A model generated the notes under the pieces. That model had not been told where the DNA came from. It was given only the letters and a program-made list of their open reading frames with translations, and searched no databases. Shown piece after piece: positions 58,201-64,000 of a DNA stretch of 64,000 bases. Made by a program: the position numbers and the translations under genes. Within the stretch, counting starts at the first letter, position 1. Each line of letters opens with the position of its first letter. The stretch comes from Marthasterias glacialis (Eukaryota > Echinodermata > Asteroidea > Forcipulatida > Asteriidae): positions 6,106,963 through 6,170,962 of the forward strand of contig OU452231.1 of NCBI GenBank assembly GCA_911728455.2, given 5' to 3'.

Positions 58201-61200
58201 ATGACTGTTTGCATGTCAGTACTTGAAGTCCTTTTCTCTTCTGTCGTAGAATCAATTTACCAAAATTGAAGACAGAATCAGATACCCTTGCACACTGTAC
58301 ATGTAGCTTGACTTGAGCATTTAAAAAGATGTAGTGCAAACTTGCCGTGGTTGGATGATGTTGATGCACAAGATGAAGTGCTGATTATTTCCAAGCAAGT
58401 GCTCTTTATGAAATAATTACAGTACATGACTGAAAGATGTCTGTGACTGACAGAATGGTCCAAAAACATCCGTGAGTTCAAAAACGAAGACTAGTCCCAA
58501 GTTGTACATACAATGTACAACATTCATTTATTTTCCTTCTAATTTTCAGAAGGGGTCAGGTTGGCTTAATGTTTTTTCCCCCTGCCTTTTCACCTCTGTG
58601 TGCCCCGGTTGGAATTTCACTTCAGACAAGAGCCTTGCATGTGCTGTGGGTTGAGTTTTCAGTCCCTACCTGATTGCGTGTTTTTTTTTTTTGATTTGGG
58701 GGTTTTTCTTCCACATCTATCTCCCACATGTGTCTAAAACTGAACATTTCTCCATCGTCTACCATTTTTATGGGATCATTTTTATGGAATCGCGCAAAAT
58801 CATTTTCTAATTATTATTATTTATTCTATTCATGGCACTTGCACCTTTGGATGTGTATTCAGTTGGTAGAGTGCCGATACATTAAACTGGGGGTCGCTGG
58901 TTCAAATCCTGCCCCAGTCAATTTTTCTTTGTTCACCCTAAAATTGAATTAAGATTTACAGTCAGTTTCCCATGTGTTTTATTGCTTTACATTTGAATTT
59001 AAAAGATCCCTGTCCTGCCACTTCACTGGCTACACGGCAGTTTCAGGTTGAACGGCTTACAAAGATGTTGATAAAATAGGGAGACTGCCGATATTACGGC
59101 TGGATAGCTCAATTGGTAGAGCAGCGGTACGTTAAACCAGGGGTCGCTGGTTCAAATCTTGCGCCAGTAAATTTTTCTTTGTTCAACTCACACTTGAATT
59201 AAAATTTACTCGGTTAGTTTCCCCTGTGGTTTATTGCTTAACAAATAACAAAATAATGAGGGAAAAAACAAAACAAAAAAAACTTGCGCAGCAGAAGGTG
59301 GAAATCCCTTACAGGTGGGTTATTGAATTCAGTGACCTTTGTGACCTCTAGAGCATTGACCTTTGCCCTGCCTGGATTGTACAATAACCTTGTCCAGGTG
59401 ATGGATGAACAGCAAAGCAGCAACTTACTTTAAATGCTGTCATCATTCTAGTGATTTGAGCTTGATGTGTAGAGAACAAGATATATGGGATTTACATAAA
59501 TGATGCGCAAATTGCAACTGTGCCCAACCCATGCCAGCCTGTATTTGTAAAAACTGTTCCTTTTTTCCCACAAAACATACATGTCAGTGACTCCCTATTT
59601 TGTGTGAGTGTTTTATGACCCTTGACTCGGCACCTCAAATACCAGTACAAAATAGAAGTCAAATTGGAGTGGGGTTTTTTTTTTATACAGTGTACATGTA
59701 TGCTCTTTTATATGCCTGCATTTGTTATTGATTTTCATTATGGGCAGTCAGTCGGTCATGATGACAGGTTTATGCTCCCCCCCCCTCTCTCTTTTTGACA
59801 TGTGAAGGATATCCTCAACCATCACTATTAAATTGAAATGATTGTGGACTGACTGCAGTGATATGCCAGTGAATTGTGGTTGGCCAGGTCGGAATCCCAA
59901 TACAAAAAAGTATGTCATTTCATTCTTATGAAAATAATGAGACTGGGCCATGATAACCAGCCACCATCTGTCATGGTATATAGACTGTTAAACCAAATAC
60001 TGAGTGGGCTGTTGGGACATACACCACTTGTTCATTGAACTGTTCATTGAACTGTGCTTAAAGCCCCAGCTCAACATTGGTAAACTGACTGTACATGTGT
60101 GACCAGCCAGACTACGCTGCCAGGCCCCTGTATGATAAACCCCTTTACTTTCTTTGTTGTATTTCCTTTGTACATATATTTAATAGTGACGTAAGGCTAA
60201 AGGCGAAGCTCGCTAAACAGCGCCGCTAGCGTTTCTTTGAGCACGCTTTGTTAAATTTCACATAGCGCGGTATTTAAATATTTGGCTGCACTGCGTGTAC
60301 ATTCTTAGCATTCTTTTACATTCTCTTGGAGAGTTGTTTAAGTGCTAGTAGTATTTTTTGCACAAATCAAGATATTTGTAATAAAACCAACCTGTGAAAA
60401 TGTCGGCTCATTTCGTGGTTTCATTTGCGTGAAAACGGTAAAAATGCATTTAGCATTTTTGTAGGCATTCCTGTAAGCAGAGTTTTTCGTCTCACTGAGA
60501 CGAAAACTAATTTTGGATCTTATTTCATTTATTATTTAGAAACGATAACACTTCAGGCAGAAATATTTCAAGGAAATTTTTCTACCATCATTATCTTTGT
60601 ACCATGTAATGTATGTAAGTCTGTGACCATTTATGTTTTTCTTCTTACCAATGTTGAGCTGGGGCTTCAACGGTTAACTTGTGATCCACATCATCAATGG
60701 AATGATGCCGATGCCCTCTTTTTTTCGGTGGGTGGGGGGGTGGGAATCCTACCTGAAGTACCTTTGTTTTTTTTTTTCTGCCTGCAGGACCCTGACTGCA
60801 ATGTATACAGTGTACTCATACATCGGTATAGGTCCAAAATTAAAATCAATTTGTTCTTTATTCCCGATGCAAATCATTTGTTTCATCTCTGATTTTCTTC
60901 CATGGCAGGTTCGACCGGACGATGCAAGACATAGTATACAAGCTGGTACCAAATCTACATCAAAGTAAGTGTACATGATATTTATAGCAGAAAAAAAAAA
61001 GAAAAAAGATTTATGGGGCAAAAATTCCCGTGGACAATTTGTATCCATAGTACTGTATCTATGAATAGTGTTTGAGTACATGTACTTGTCACTTGACAGG
61101 TAATGAAAAATGGCACTAATTTGTTCCCACCTTTATTAAAAAACTTTCTGCGCGTCATTATTCAACAGCTGTACTTTCCTTTTAGGCCAAATATTTGTTT

Positions 61201-62470
61201 TCTTTAATGCAGACTCGCTGCTCAGTTATGAATACCTGACGAAGCCCTGAAAATTTACATACATTGAAGTGTCGGATTTGAAAAAACGCTGGCAGCTGTT
61301 CACTAGAGGGATAAATGTTGATAAATTATAAGTGTACCAGTATGCTTCATGAAATTATACAAAATCCTTGCGTTATGATTTCTGCTGGACTTTGAGGGTG
61401 GCCAAGAGTCCAATGTGGGGATGTTTTTTTCATATACTTCATAGCCACCTCTGGGGAAAATCTCTTTCCTCCCTAATTGTATTGTATCTTTTTTTTTTTA
61501 TTCCTAGACTGGAAGAAATCCCATAACATAGGACAAAGTACCTTATTTAAAGTTAATCATACATTTTGGTTTTCCTTTCAAATAGTAAATAAAGGAGACT
61601 GCCCAATGTAGGGCTAGATAGCTTCAGTCGGTACAGTGATGGCATGTTAATCCGAAGGTTGCAGGTTCAAATCCTGTTGTTGTCAATTTTCCTTTGTTCA
61701 CCCAAAACTAAATTAAGTTCACCCATCAGTTTTGCTGGTGGTTTATTATATGATATTTAAGACAAATTTTTAAAAAGTTACATTATATAATCAACCATCA
61801 GTGTAGGGTTAAAAAAAAACAGACAAAAAAAAGTAAAATAAGATAAATAGATAAAAATGTGGGATGGGGGCTAGACATTATTAAATTTATCATAATATTT
61901 ATATCAAGTCCATATATAGGTTTGGGTTTTTTTGAGTCCCCACACAATTGGATTCTGATGGATTTAGGATTGTTTAGGGGAAAACAATCATGGAATCAAA
62001 GGCTCCAGAACGTAATGACACTAAGCACTAGCAACTAGCACTGTAACCCATAGGCCTGAAGATACCTGTATTGAGAATTGGTGAAGAAATGTCAGTTTCA
62101 GATGTGGGAGGGAAGACCCCCAAATATGGAAAAGCCACTCAATCAGGTAGAGACTGGAAACTCAGTTCACATGTAGGCTCTGGTCTGAGATATGAAACGT
62201 GGTCATGGAGGTGAAAGGCAGGGAATAAACCACTAAGTTAACCTAAATGCCCCAAGTATATTGATTCAATAAGAGGAGACTACAGAGGAGTATGCTCATT
62301 TAATCCATCAAATTGTTTCGATGAAATTTTCTATAAAAACAACCCGTTATTTTTTCACAGCCATGATTATTGATTCATTTTCTTTCTTTTTTTCTCCCCC
62401 GAAGGTGAGAAGAGGAAAGAGAAGCTTTTCTACGAATCCTTTGGGAAGAAGGAGCCAGAAGACAAAGAAG
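43173..62470 (+). CDS. PCGF3: Polycomb group RING finger protein 3 (PCGF3), coding exons 1-4 (3' part beyond window)
   Basis: PCGF3 is the RING subunit that defines PRC1.3-type variant Polycomb complexes. It heterodimerises with RING1/RNF2 to place ubiquitin on histone H2A in the nucleus. The exons are 43173-43278, 57549-57645, 60909-60964 and 62405-62470, joined in one frame of about 107 residues. The start [13 protein letters not shown] corresponds to human MLTRKIKLWDINAH. The C3HC4 RING ligands are all present: C16, C19, C32, H34, C37, C40, C51 and C54, with the family signatures [22 protein letters not shown] and IHQSHPL. The [14 protein letters not shown] segment and a basic EKRKEKLFY helix follow. 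The linker and RAWUL exons are missing because the window ends. PCGF5 is the vertebrate sister; invertebrates usually have one PCGF3/5 gene, so PCGF3/5 is an equally fair name. Confidence 0.93.
43415..43725 (+). repeat. Dispersed repeat L, copy 2
   Basis: It matches 14500-14820 block by block (CGGTCACCCTAAACTGCATA, GAGGGGACCAGTTGCTCTAT, GCCACAGGCCTAATTA, CAATTCCAGGGGTTATGA). The open frame at 43328-43654 runs through it and is not a gene. Confidence 0.82.
43726..44930. other. PCGF3 intron, no feature recognised
   Basis: There is a T/C-rich stretch, a C-run at 44160-44175 and a short GGGCACATTTCCTGACGGGC block near 44312. No exon or full repeat was identified. Confidence 0.4.
44935..45115 (+). 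repeat. SINE family B, copy 5
   Basis: TAGTCTAGCTGGTAAGAC (A box), TCGTGGGTTCGAATCCCACC (B box), then a T-run, GGGAAAAGTATGGAGTATAC and ACACATTGGTGT. Confidence 0.87.
45738..46133. mobile_element. MITE Q, copy 3, with perfect internal hairpin
   Basis: AAAGGGTCTGTATACGTTTG at the left and AAAGGTATACTTTGCCTTTA at the right, with CTCCAGATTTTTGGTGATAT and GGTTAGTTTTATGGCATA. A perfect 14-bp stem with a 6-base loop lies at 45910-45943 (TCTGAGAAGCGTTA). Confidence 0.87.
46134..47519. other. PCGF3 intron, no feature recognised
   Basis: No exon is supported. A mixed-composition segment near 46380-46500 contains GTGAGACATTAAG and, inverted in part, CACGTCTCATTAAG. The short frames on both strands at 46523-46785 lack splice or domain evidence. 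Confidence 0.4.
47880..48240. other. PCGF3 intron, AT-rich, no feature recognised
   Basis: A GATATCTGATACC-type short tandem lies at 47905-47930. The 153-residue minus-strand open frame over 47664-48125 is AT-rich and has no recognisable domain or splice context. Confidence 0.4.
48380..48590. other. GC-rich CpG-bearing block inside PCGF3 intron
   Basis: GC is far higher than the flanks, with several CpGs (CCCCGCCGCCCGCCGTGTC, GCCGAGGCGCTG) and CTCAGCTGAGTCG. No second copy is seen. It has an open + frame of 84 codons from 48376 but no convincing acceptor or domain. It may be an alternative internal promoter, an enhancer, or a degraded retroelement coding piece. Confidence 0.35.
48865..49040 (-). 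repeat. Repeat family E, copy
   Basis: AGGCCTGATTGCTTCTGAAC, GGGCACCAAGGCATTTTCTT, GAAATTGTAAATTTCTG and AGGGGCAACAGAGGCAATTG. Confidence 0.78.
49313..49513. mobile_element. MITE S, palindromic, AAGAGTGA-rich
   Basis: The ends AATGTAAAAGAGTGAAAA and TTTTCACTCTTTTACATT are inverted. The interior holds several more AGAGTGA and TCACTCT words and an inverted GTCCGCCATAC/GTATGGCGGAC pair at 49339-49388. Single copy in the window. Confidence 0.82.
49710..49891 (+). mobile_element. MITE J, copy 3
   Basis: ATTGACCCAATTCACCTGAC at the left and GTGCAATGGGTCAT at the right, with GTCATCATCACATTAGTCTT and CTCACCAAAATGGTGAG inside. Confidence 0.82.
49900..52100. other. PCGF3 intron, low-complexity-rich, no gene
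   Basis: C-runs lie near 50320-50360, a T-run then a 17-base G-run near 50990-51017, and a GTGG tract near 51100. CAGTGGCGTAACCAGAC at 50951 is shared, inverted, with about 23720. Nothing coding is seen. Confidence 0.4.
52108..52420 (-). mobile_element. Degenerate MITE O relative
   Basis: CACAGATTTGCACATAACTT, GGTAGAAAACTTCCTGTGAA, TATCGTTTTCGAATAATTAG, TCGTCTCATGAGACGAAAAC and GAAACAATGAAATGAGCTGA follow, in reverse orientation, the body of 22243-22588. Confidence 0.65.
53039..53236. mobile_element. MITE M, copy 3
   Basis: GGGCCCAAATTGCACAGAGC, CCGGAATAAGGTTACCAGCC, GACTGGTATCCTGCTCATTT and CTCAAGCAGCTCCGTGAG. The right terminal repeat is decayed. Confidence 0.82.
53240..53415 (+). repeat. 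Repeat family E, copy
   Basis: GGAGGCAGTCGCCTCCATGG, TTGCCTTGGTGCCCCATGAA, ACCATAGAGGTGCCCTTTAC. It abuts the end of MITE M copy 3. Confidence 0.75.
53830..53990 (-). repeat. SINE family C, copy 3
   Basis: GAGATGTGAGAGGAAAACCC, ACGCAGTCAGGTAGGGACTG, GGGTGGGATTCGAACCGGGG and TTGAGCCAGCCTTATC. Confidence 0.85.
54540..55200. repeat. Composite repeat T, relative of window start
   Basis: GATATCATTGGGTGAAGAGG CTTCCAATG (54585) recurs at 55075-55105 in the same orientation. GCACTAGGTGGCAGCAGACT at 54860 is the inverse of sequence near 8360 and 32410 and is echoed by ACCTGGTGAGTCTGCTGC at 54945. The part 54640-54830 matches 1-200. Open frames here on both strands arise from the repeat and its C/G runs. 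Confidence 0.6.
55792..55813 (+). repeat. 22-base G homopolymer after GCGCGCGCGGC
   Basis: The longest G-run in the window; it could form a G-quadruplex. Length in homopolymers is error-prone, so the exact count may be an assembly artefact. Confidence 0.85.
56169..56319. mobile_element. Foldback MITE with CTTTGAGAAAGACTCTGCTA ends
   Basis: The left arm AATTGTTAATTGCCTCCTGT through TCTCAAAGGCT is the inverse of AGCCTTTGAGAAAGACTCTG through GGCCATTAACAATT. Arms are about 50 bp. Single-end relatives lie at 25475-25535 and 38858-38905. Confidence 0.78.
56715..56905 (+). repeat. Degenerate tandem of GTTATGTGATTTTCTCC units
   Basis: Four to five units of about 45 bp alternate TGTGATTTTCNCC AAG and TGTTATTTTCTC-type halves. 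They are heavily diverged. Confidence 0.65.
57050..57345 (+). repeat. Repeat family E, one full and one partial copy
   Basis: GCCGTGGTGCCCTGTGC, AATTTACATTTTCCTCATAG, AAGTGCCCCTTACCATAGG, AAGAGCGAAGTTCAAGGCCT, then GAGGCCTTGGAGGCCACAGC. It ends 200 bp before PCGF3 exon 2. Confidence 0.7.
57549..57645 (+). CDS. PCGF3: PCGF3 coding exon 2, second half of RING
   Basis: This 97-nt exon, acceptor TTGTTATTCCAG and donor GTAAGT, encodes [20 protein letters not shown] and [12 protein letters not shown]. It provides C37, C40, C51 and C54. It follows a 14.3-kb intron. Human PCGF3 reads [19 protein letters not shown] at the same place. Confidence 0.95.
58555..58765 (+). repeat. SINE family C, copy 4
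   Basis: GGTCAGGTTGGCTTAATG, a degraded B box, GAGTTTTCAGTCCCTACCTG, a T-run, TTTTTCTTCCACATCTATCT and ACTGAACATTTCTCCATCGT. Confidence 0.8.
58850..58985 (+). repeat. SINE family A, copy 3
   Basis: TTCAGTTGGTAGAGTGCC (A box), GCTGGTTCAAATCCTGCCCC (B box), GTCAATTTTTCTTTGTTCAC and CAGTCAGTTTCCC. Confidence 0.87.
59095..59240 (+). repeat. SINE family A, copy 4
   Basis: ATAGCTCAATTGGTAGAGCA (A box), GCTGGTTCAAATCTTGCGCC (B box), then the shared tail ending GTTTCCCCTGTGGTTTATTG. It lies 245 bp after copy 3 in the same orientation. Confidence 0.88.
60058..60670. mobile_element. MITE O, copy 2, interrupted by ~260-bp insertion
   Basis: TAAAGCCCCAGCTCAACATT at the left and AATGTTGAGCTGGGGCTT at the right. 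Against copy 1 (22243-22588), an extra segment runs from about 60095 to 60357. That segment starts TGTGTGACCAGCCAGACT and contains GGCGAAGCTCGCTAAACAGC. The 155-residue open frame over 60425-60892 crosses the MITE and the intron before exon 3 and is not a gene. Confidence 0.8.
60909..60964 (+). CDS. PCGF3: PCGF3 coding exon 3, [14 protein letters not shown] segment
   Basis: This 56-nt exon has acceptor CTTCCATGGCAG and donor GTAAGT. It encodes [18 protein letters not shown] and matches human [16 protein letters not shown]. Length and phases equal the exon at 1143-1198. Confidence 0.95.
61611..61755 (+). repeat. SINE family A, copy 5
   Basis: GGGCTAGATAGCTTCAGTCG (A box with one extra base), GCAGGTTCAAATCCTG (B box), GTCAATTTTCCTTTGTTCAC. 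It lies in the intron before exon 4. Confidence 0.82.
62090..62255 (-). repeat. SINE family C, copy 5
   Basis: GTTTCAGATGTGGGAGGGAA, CACTCAATCAGGTAGAGACT, and GGAGGTGAAAGGCAGGGAAT. It ends 150 bp before exon 4. Confidence 0.8.
62405..62470 (+). CDS. PCGF3: PCGF3 coding exon 4, basic FY helix
   Basis: This 66-nt exon has acceptor TTTCTCCCCCGAAG and donor GTAAGT. It encodes [20 protein letters not shown] then KE. It corresponds to the human MRKQREFYHKLG region. The minisatellite at 62471 starts directly at the donor. Confidence 0.9.
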
Positions 62471-62785
62471 GTAAGTGGCCAAGTTGTAATTATAGCAGTA
62501 GGAAAGTGTGCCAAGTTGGAATTGCAGGACAGAATCATATCAATTGGAATATATGTCCAATGTGGAATACAGGACCTTGGAAAATGCCCAAGTTGGATTA
62601 CAGGACAGAATCATATCAACTGGAAAATGCCCAAGTTGGAATACAAGACGGAATCATATCAATTTGGAAAATGCCCAAGTTGGAATACAAGACCGAATCA
62701 TATCAATTTGGAAAATGCCCAAGTTGGAACACAAGACAGAATCATATCAATTGGGAAATGCCCAAGCTTGAATACAAGACAGAAT
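62471..62785 (+). repeat. Minisatellite (~44 bp units) starting at the PCGF3 exon 4 donor
   Basis: The unit is GGAAAATGCCCAAGTTGG plus AATACAAGACAGAATCATAT and CAATT. About six units are present, the first being GTAAGTGGCCAAGTTGG at the splice donor itself. An isolated piece recurs at 62908-62933, after a GGCTGCGGCTGTGGCT repeat. No stop codon occurs in any of the three + frames from 62480 to at least 62770. Confidence 0.87.
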
Positions 62786-62960
62786 CAGGTCATTTCCGAA
62801 TTAGCGGCTGCGGCTGTGGCTGTGGCTGGATCACCATGTGACATCGTTGAAGCCTTGGCTGCCCTTGGCGACACCCTCAGCAGTTATGACAGGGCCCTCG
62901 TATCGGTTGGAAAATGCCCAAGTTGGAATCAGGGTATACTTACTTTAGGAAATTTTACAC

Positions 62961-63539
62961 AATAAGAGTAAGAACATTATGAATATTTATTATTGTTAAG
63001 TATCAACTGCATAGTGAAATGTACAGTTTAGATTTTACGTGCCAAGGATTAATAGCACCCACACATACCAAAACATGTTTTACAAAGAACATTTACTTTG
63101 CGTTGCTTTTTTTTTCTGGGAGGGGAGGGGGAGATGAGGGAAATTCCCTGGATCTTCCTGGTTTCCGCAATATTCCCCGTGTAATATATACCCTCGTTGC
63201 AAGTACAGTAATGAGGAAATGTCCGAACGGAAACTGACAAGGCTGGAATTGGTTTAGTGGGGAATTCACAAAGTGGAGAAGTACCCGTGGGACTGTTTGC
63301 TAACCACTCGGCTGGCTTAACTGGTGTTGGGCATTTTGAGATTAAAGGAGGGAAGGCGCTGTATAGACTTATTTTTACCAAAGTAGGAATTGGAACGTTG
63401 TATTCTGCAGAACATGTTTGCCATTTTGGTGATGACCTTAAAGGCCTAGAATTTCATTCCTGAAAGGGCAGTGTCTGAAAAAAGGGGCATCTTTTACAGA
63501 AAATCAGCATTATATGTTTTTCGGCCGTTATGCAGGGGT
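62961..63539. other. PCGF3 intron, no feature recognised
   Basis: It is AT-rich, with a T-run and G-rich tract at 63103-63135. No exon matching the PCGF3 linker or RAWUL was found up to the end of the window. Confidence 0.45.
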
Positions 63540-63945
63540 TATTGTGTAATCCCCGATTCAAGACCGTTGTCCTTTCGTTCGCGGAGGGGATTATGAGACA
63601 ATCGAGAGGCTTCCACCATTGTTTATTCATTGTTGTTAGCGCAATGGAGGTAAATCAAAGTGAACCAAGTATCCAGTCTTGATGCCGGATTGAGGAACAA
63701 TCCTTGGCCAGAGCTGACGGCCGAGGTGTTGCATTCACGATGTGTGAATTTGACATTTTCTCGAGAGAGAAAACCAAAATCCTGGTGTTCAAAGAGAATC
63801 TTTGATCTTGTGGCTTTGTCAAAGCAAAGGTTTCTTTGTGCCAGCTGTGCTCTCAAAGAAAAATTATTCCGGCAATTCCAAGAAAATGATCCCGTTAGGC
63901 TGTACAGGGAAAAAAATGAAAGATTCACCGCAGGAACTGGTTAAT
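63540..63945 (-). repeat. Dispersed repeat family F, copy 3
   Basis: GAGAGGCTTCCACCATTGTT, CAATGGAGGTAAATCAAAGT, GACATTTTCTCGAGAG, AAAGGTTTCTTTGTGCCAG and AATGATCCCGTTAGGC are the inverse of 1320-1690. Confidence 0.82.
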
Positions 63946-64000
63946 TCTATGTCTTGGTTAATTCTATGTCTTACTTAATTCCCATTTCAGGTTTAAATGT

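Noticed and set aside
60425-60892. 155-residue + strand ORF before PCGF3 exon 3
   Set aside because: It begins inside MITE O and runs into the intron; the real exon 3 is at 60909-60964.
62321-62965. Longest + strand ORF in the window (214 residues)
   Set aside because: It is out of the PCGF3 frame over exon 4 and owes its length to the stop-free minisatellite; no domain is seen.

Overview
The window is eukaryotic nuclear DNA: AT-rich, intron-rich and full of short interspersed repeats. It carries 3' portions of one split gene and 5' portions of another, with no bacterial, organellar, CRISPR, rRNA or functional tRNA features. The tRNA-derived SINEs with CAATTTTTCTTTGTTCACC tails, the MITEs with long inverted repeats and the many TACATGTA words suggest a marine deuterostome, most likely an echinoderm (sea-star type). 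That placement is inference from repeat style and was not checked by a search.

Both genes lie on the + strand and belong to the Polycomb group RING finger (PCGF) family. From 1143 to 6026 lie seven exons of a divergent PCGF3-like gene: the post-RING segment, a proline-rich linker, a 28-nt microexon and a C-terminal RAWUL ubiquitin-like domain ending in a stop codon. Its RING exons would lie upstream of base 1, if they exist. From 43173 to 62470 lie the first four coding exons of a canonical PCGF3 orthologue: the complete C3HC4 RING plus the post-RING segment. Its linker and RAWUL exons lie beyond base 64000. The two genes share the same splice phases, and both have a 56-nt exon starting FDRT. 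They therefore look like a head-to-tail tandem paralogue pair.

Layout: 1-6026, end of the PCGF3-like gene, with introns full of SINEs, a MITE and an array of degenerate copies of its own penultimate exon end. 6027-13340, intergenic, with a 779-bp foldback transposon that has a clean 8-bp target-site duplication, and a nine-unit minisatellite. 13380-13627, a GC-rich TATA-less promoter with a probable 5' untranslated exon, best assigned to PCGF3. 13628-43172, the inferred 29.5-kb first intron, almost entirely repeat-derived. 43173-62470, PCGF3 coding exons 1-4. 62471-64000, the start of the next intron, which opens with a 44-bp minisatellite that keeps the PCGF3 frame open for 371 nt if the intron is retained.

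PCGF proteins pair through their RING with RING1/RNF2 in Polycomb repressive complex 1 (PRC1) variants that ubiquitinate histone H2A. The RAWUL domain binds partner adaptors. The upstream gene may supply a variant RAWUL partner, but its RING status cannot be seen here.
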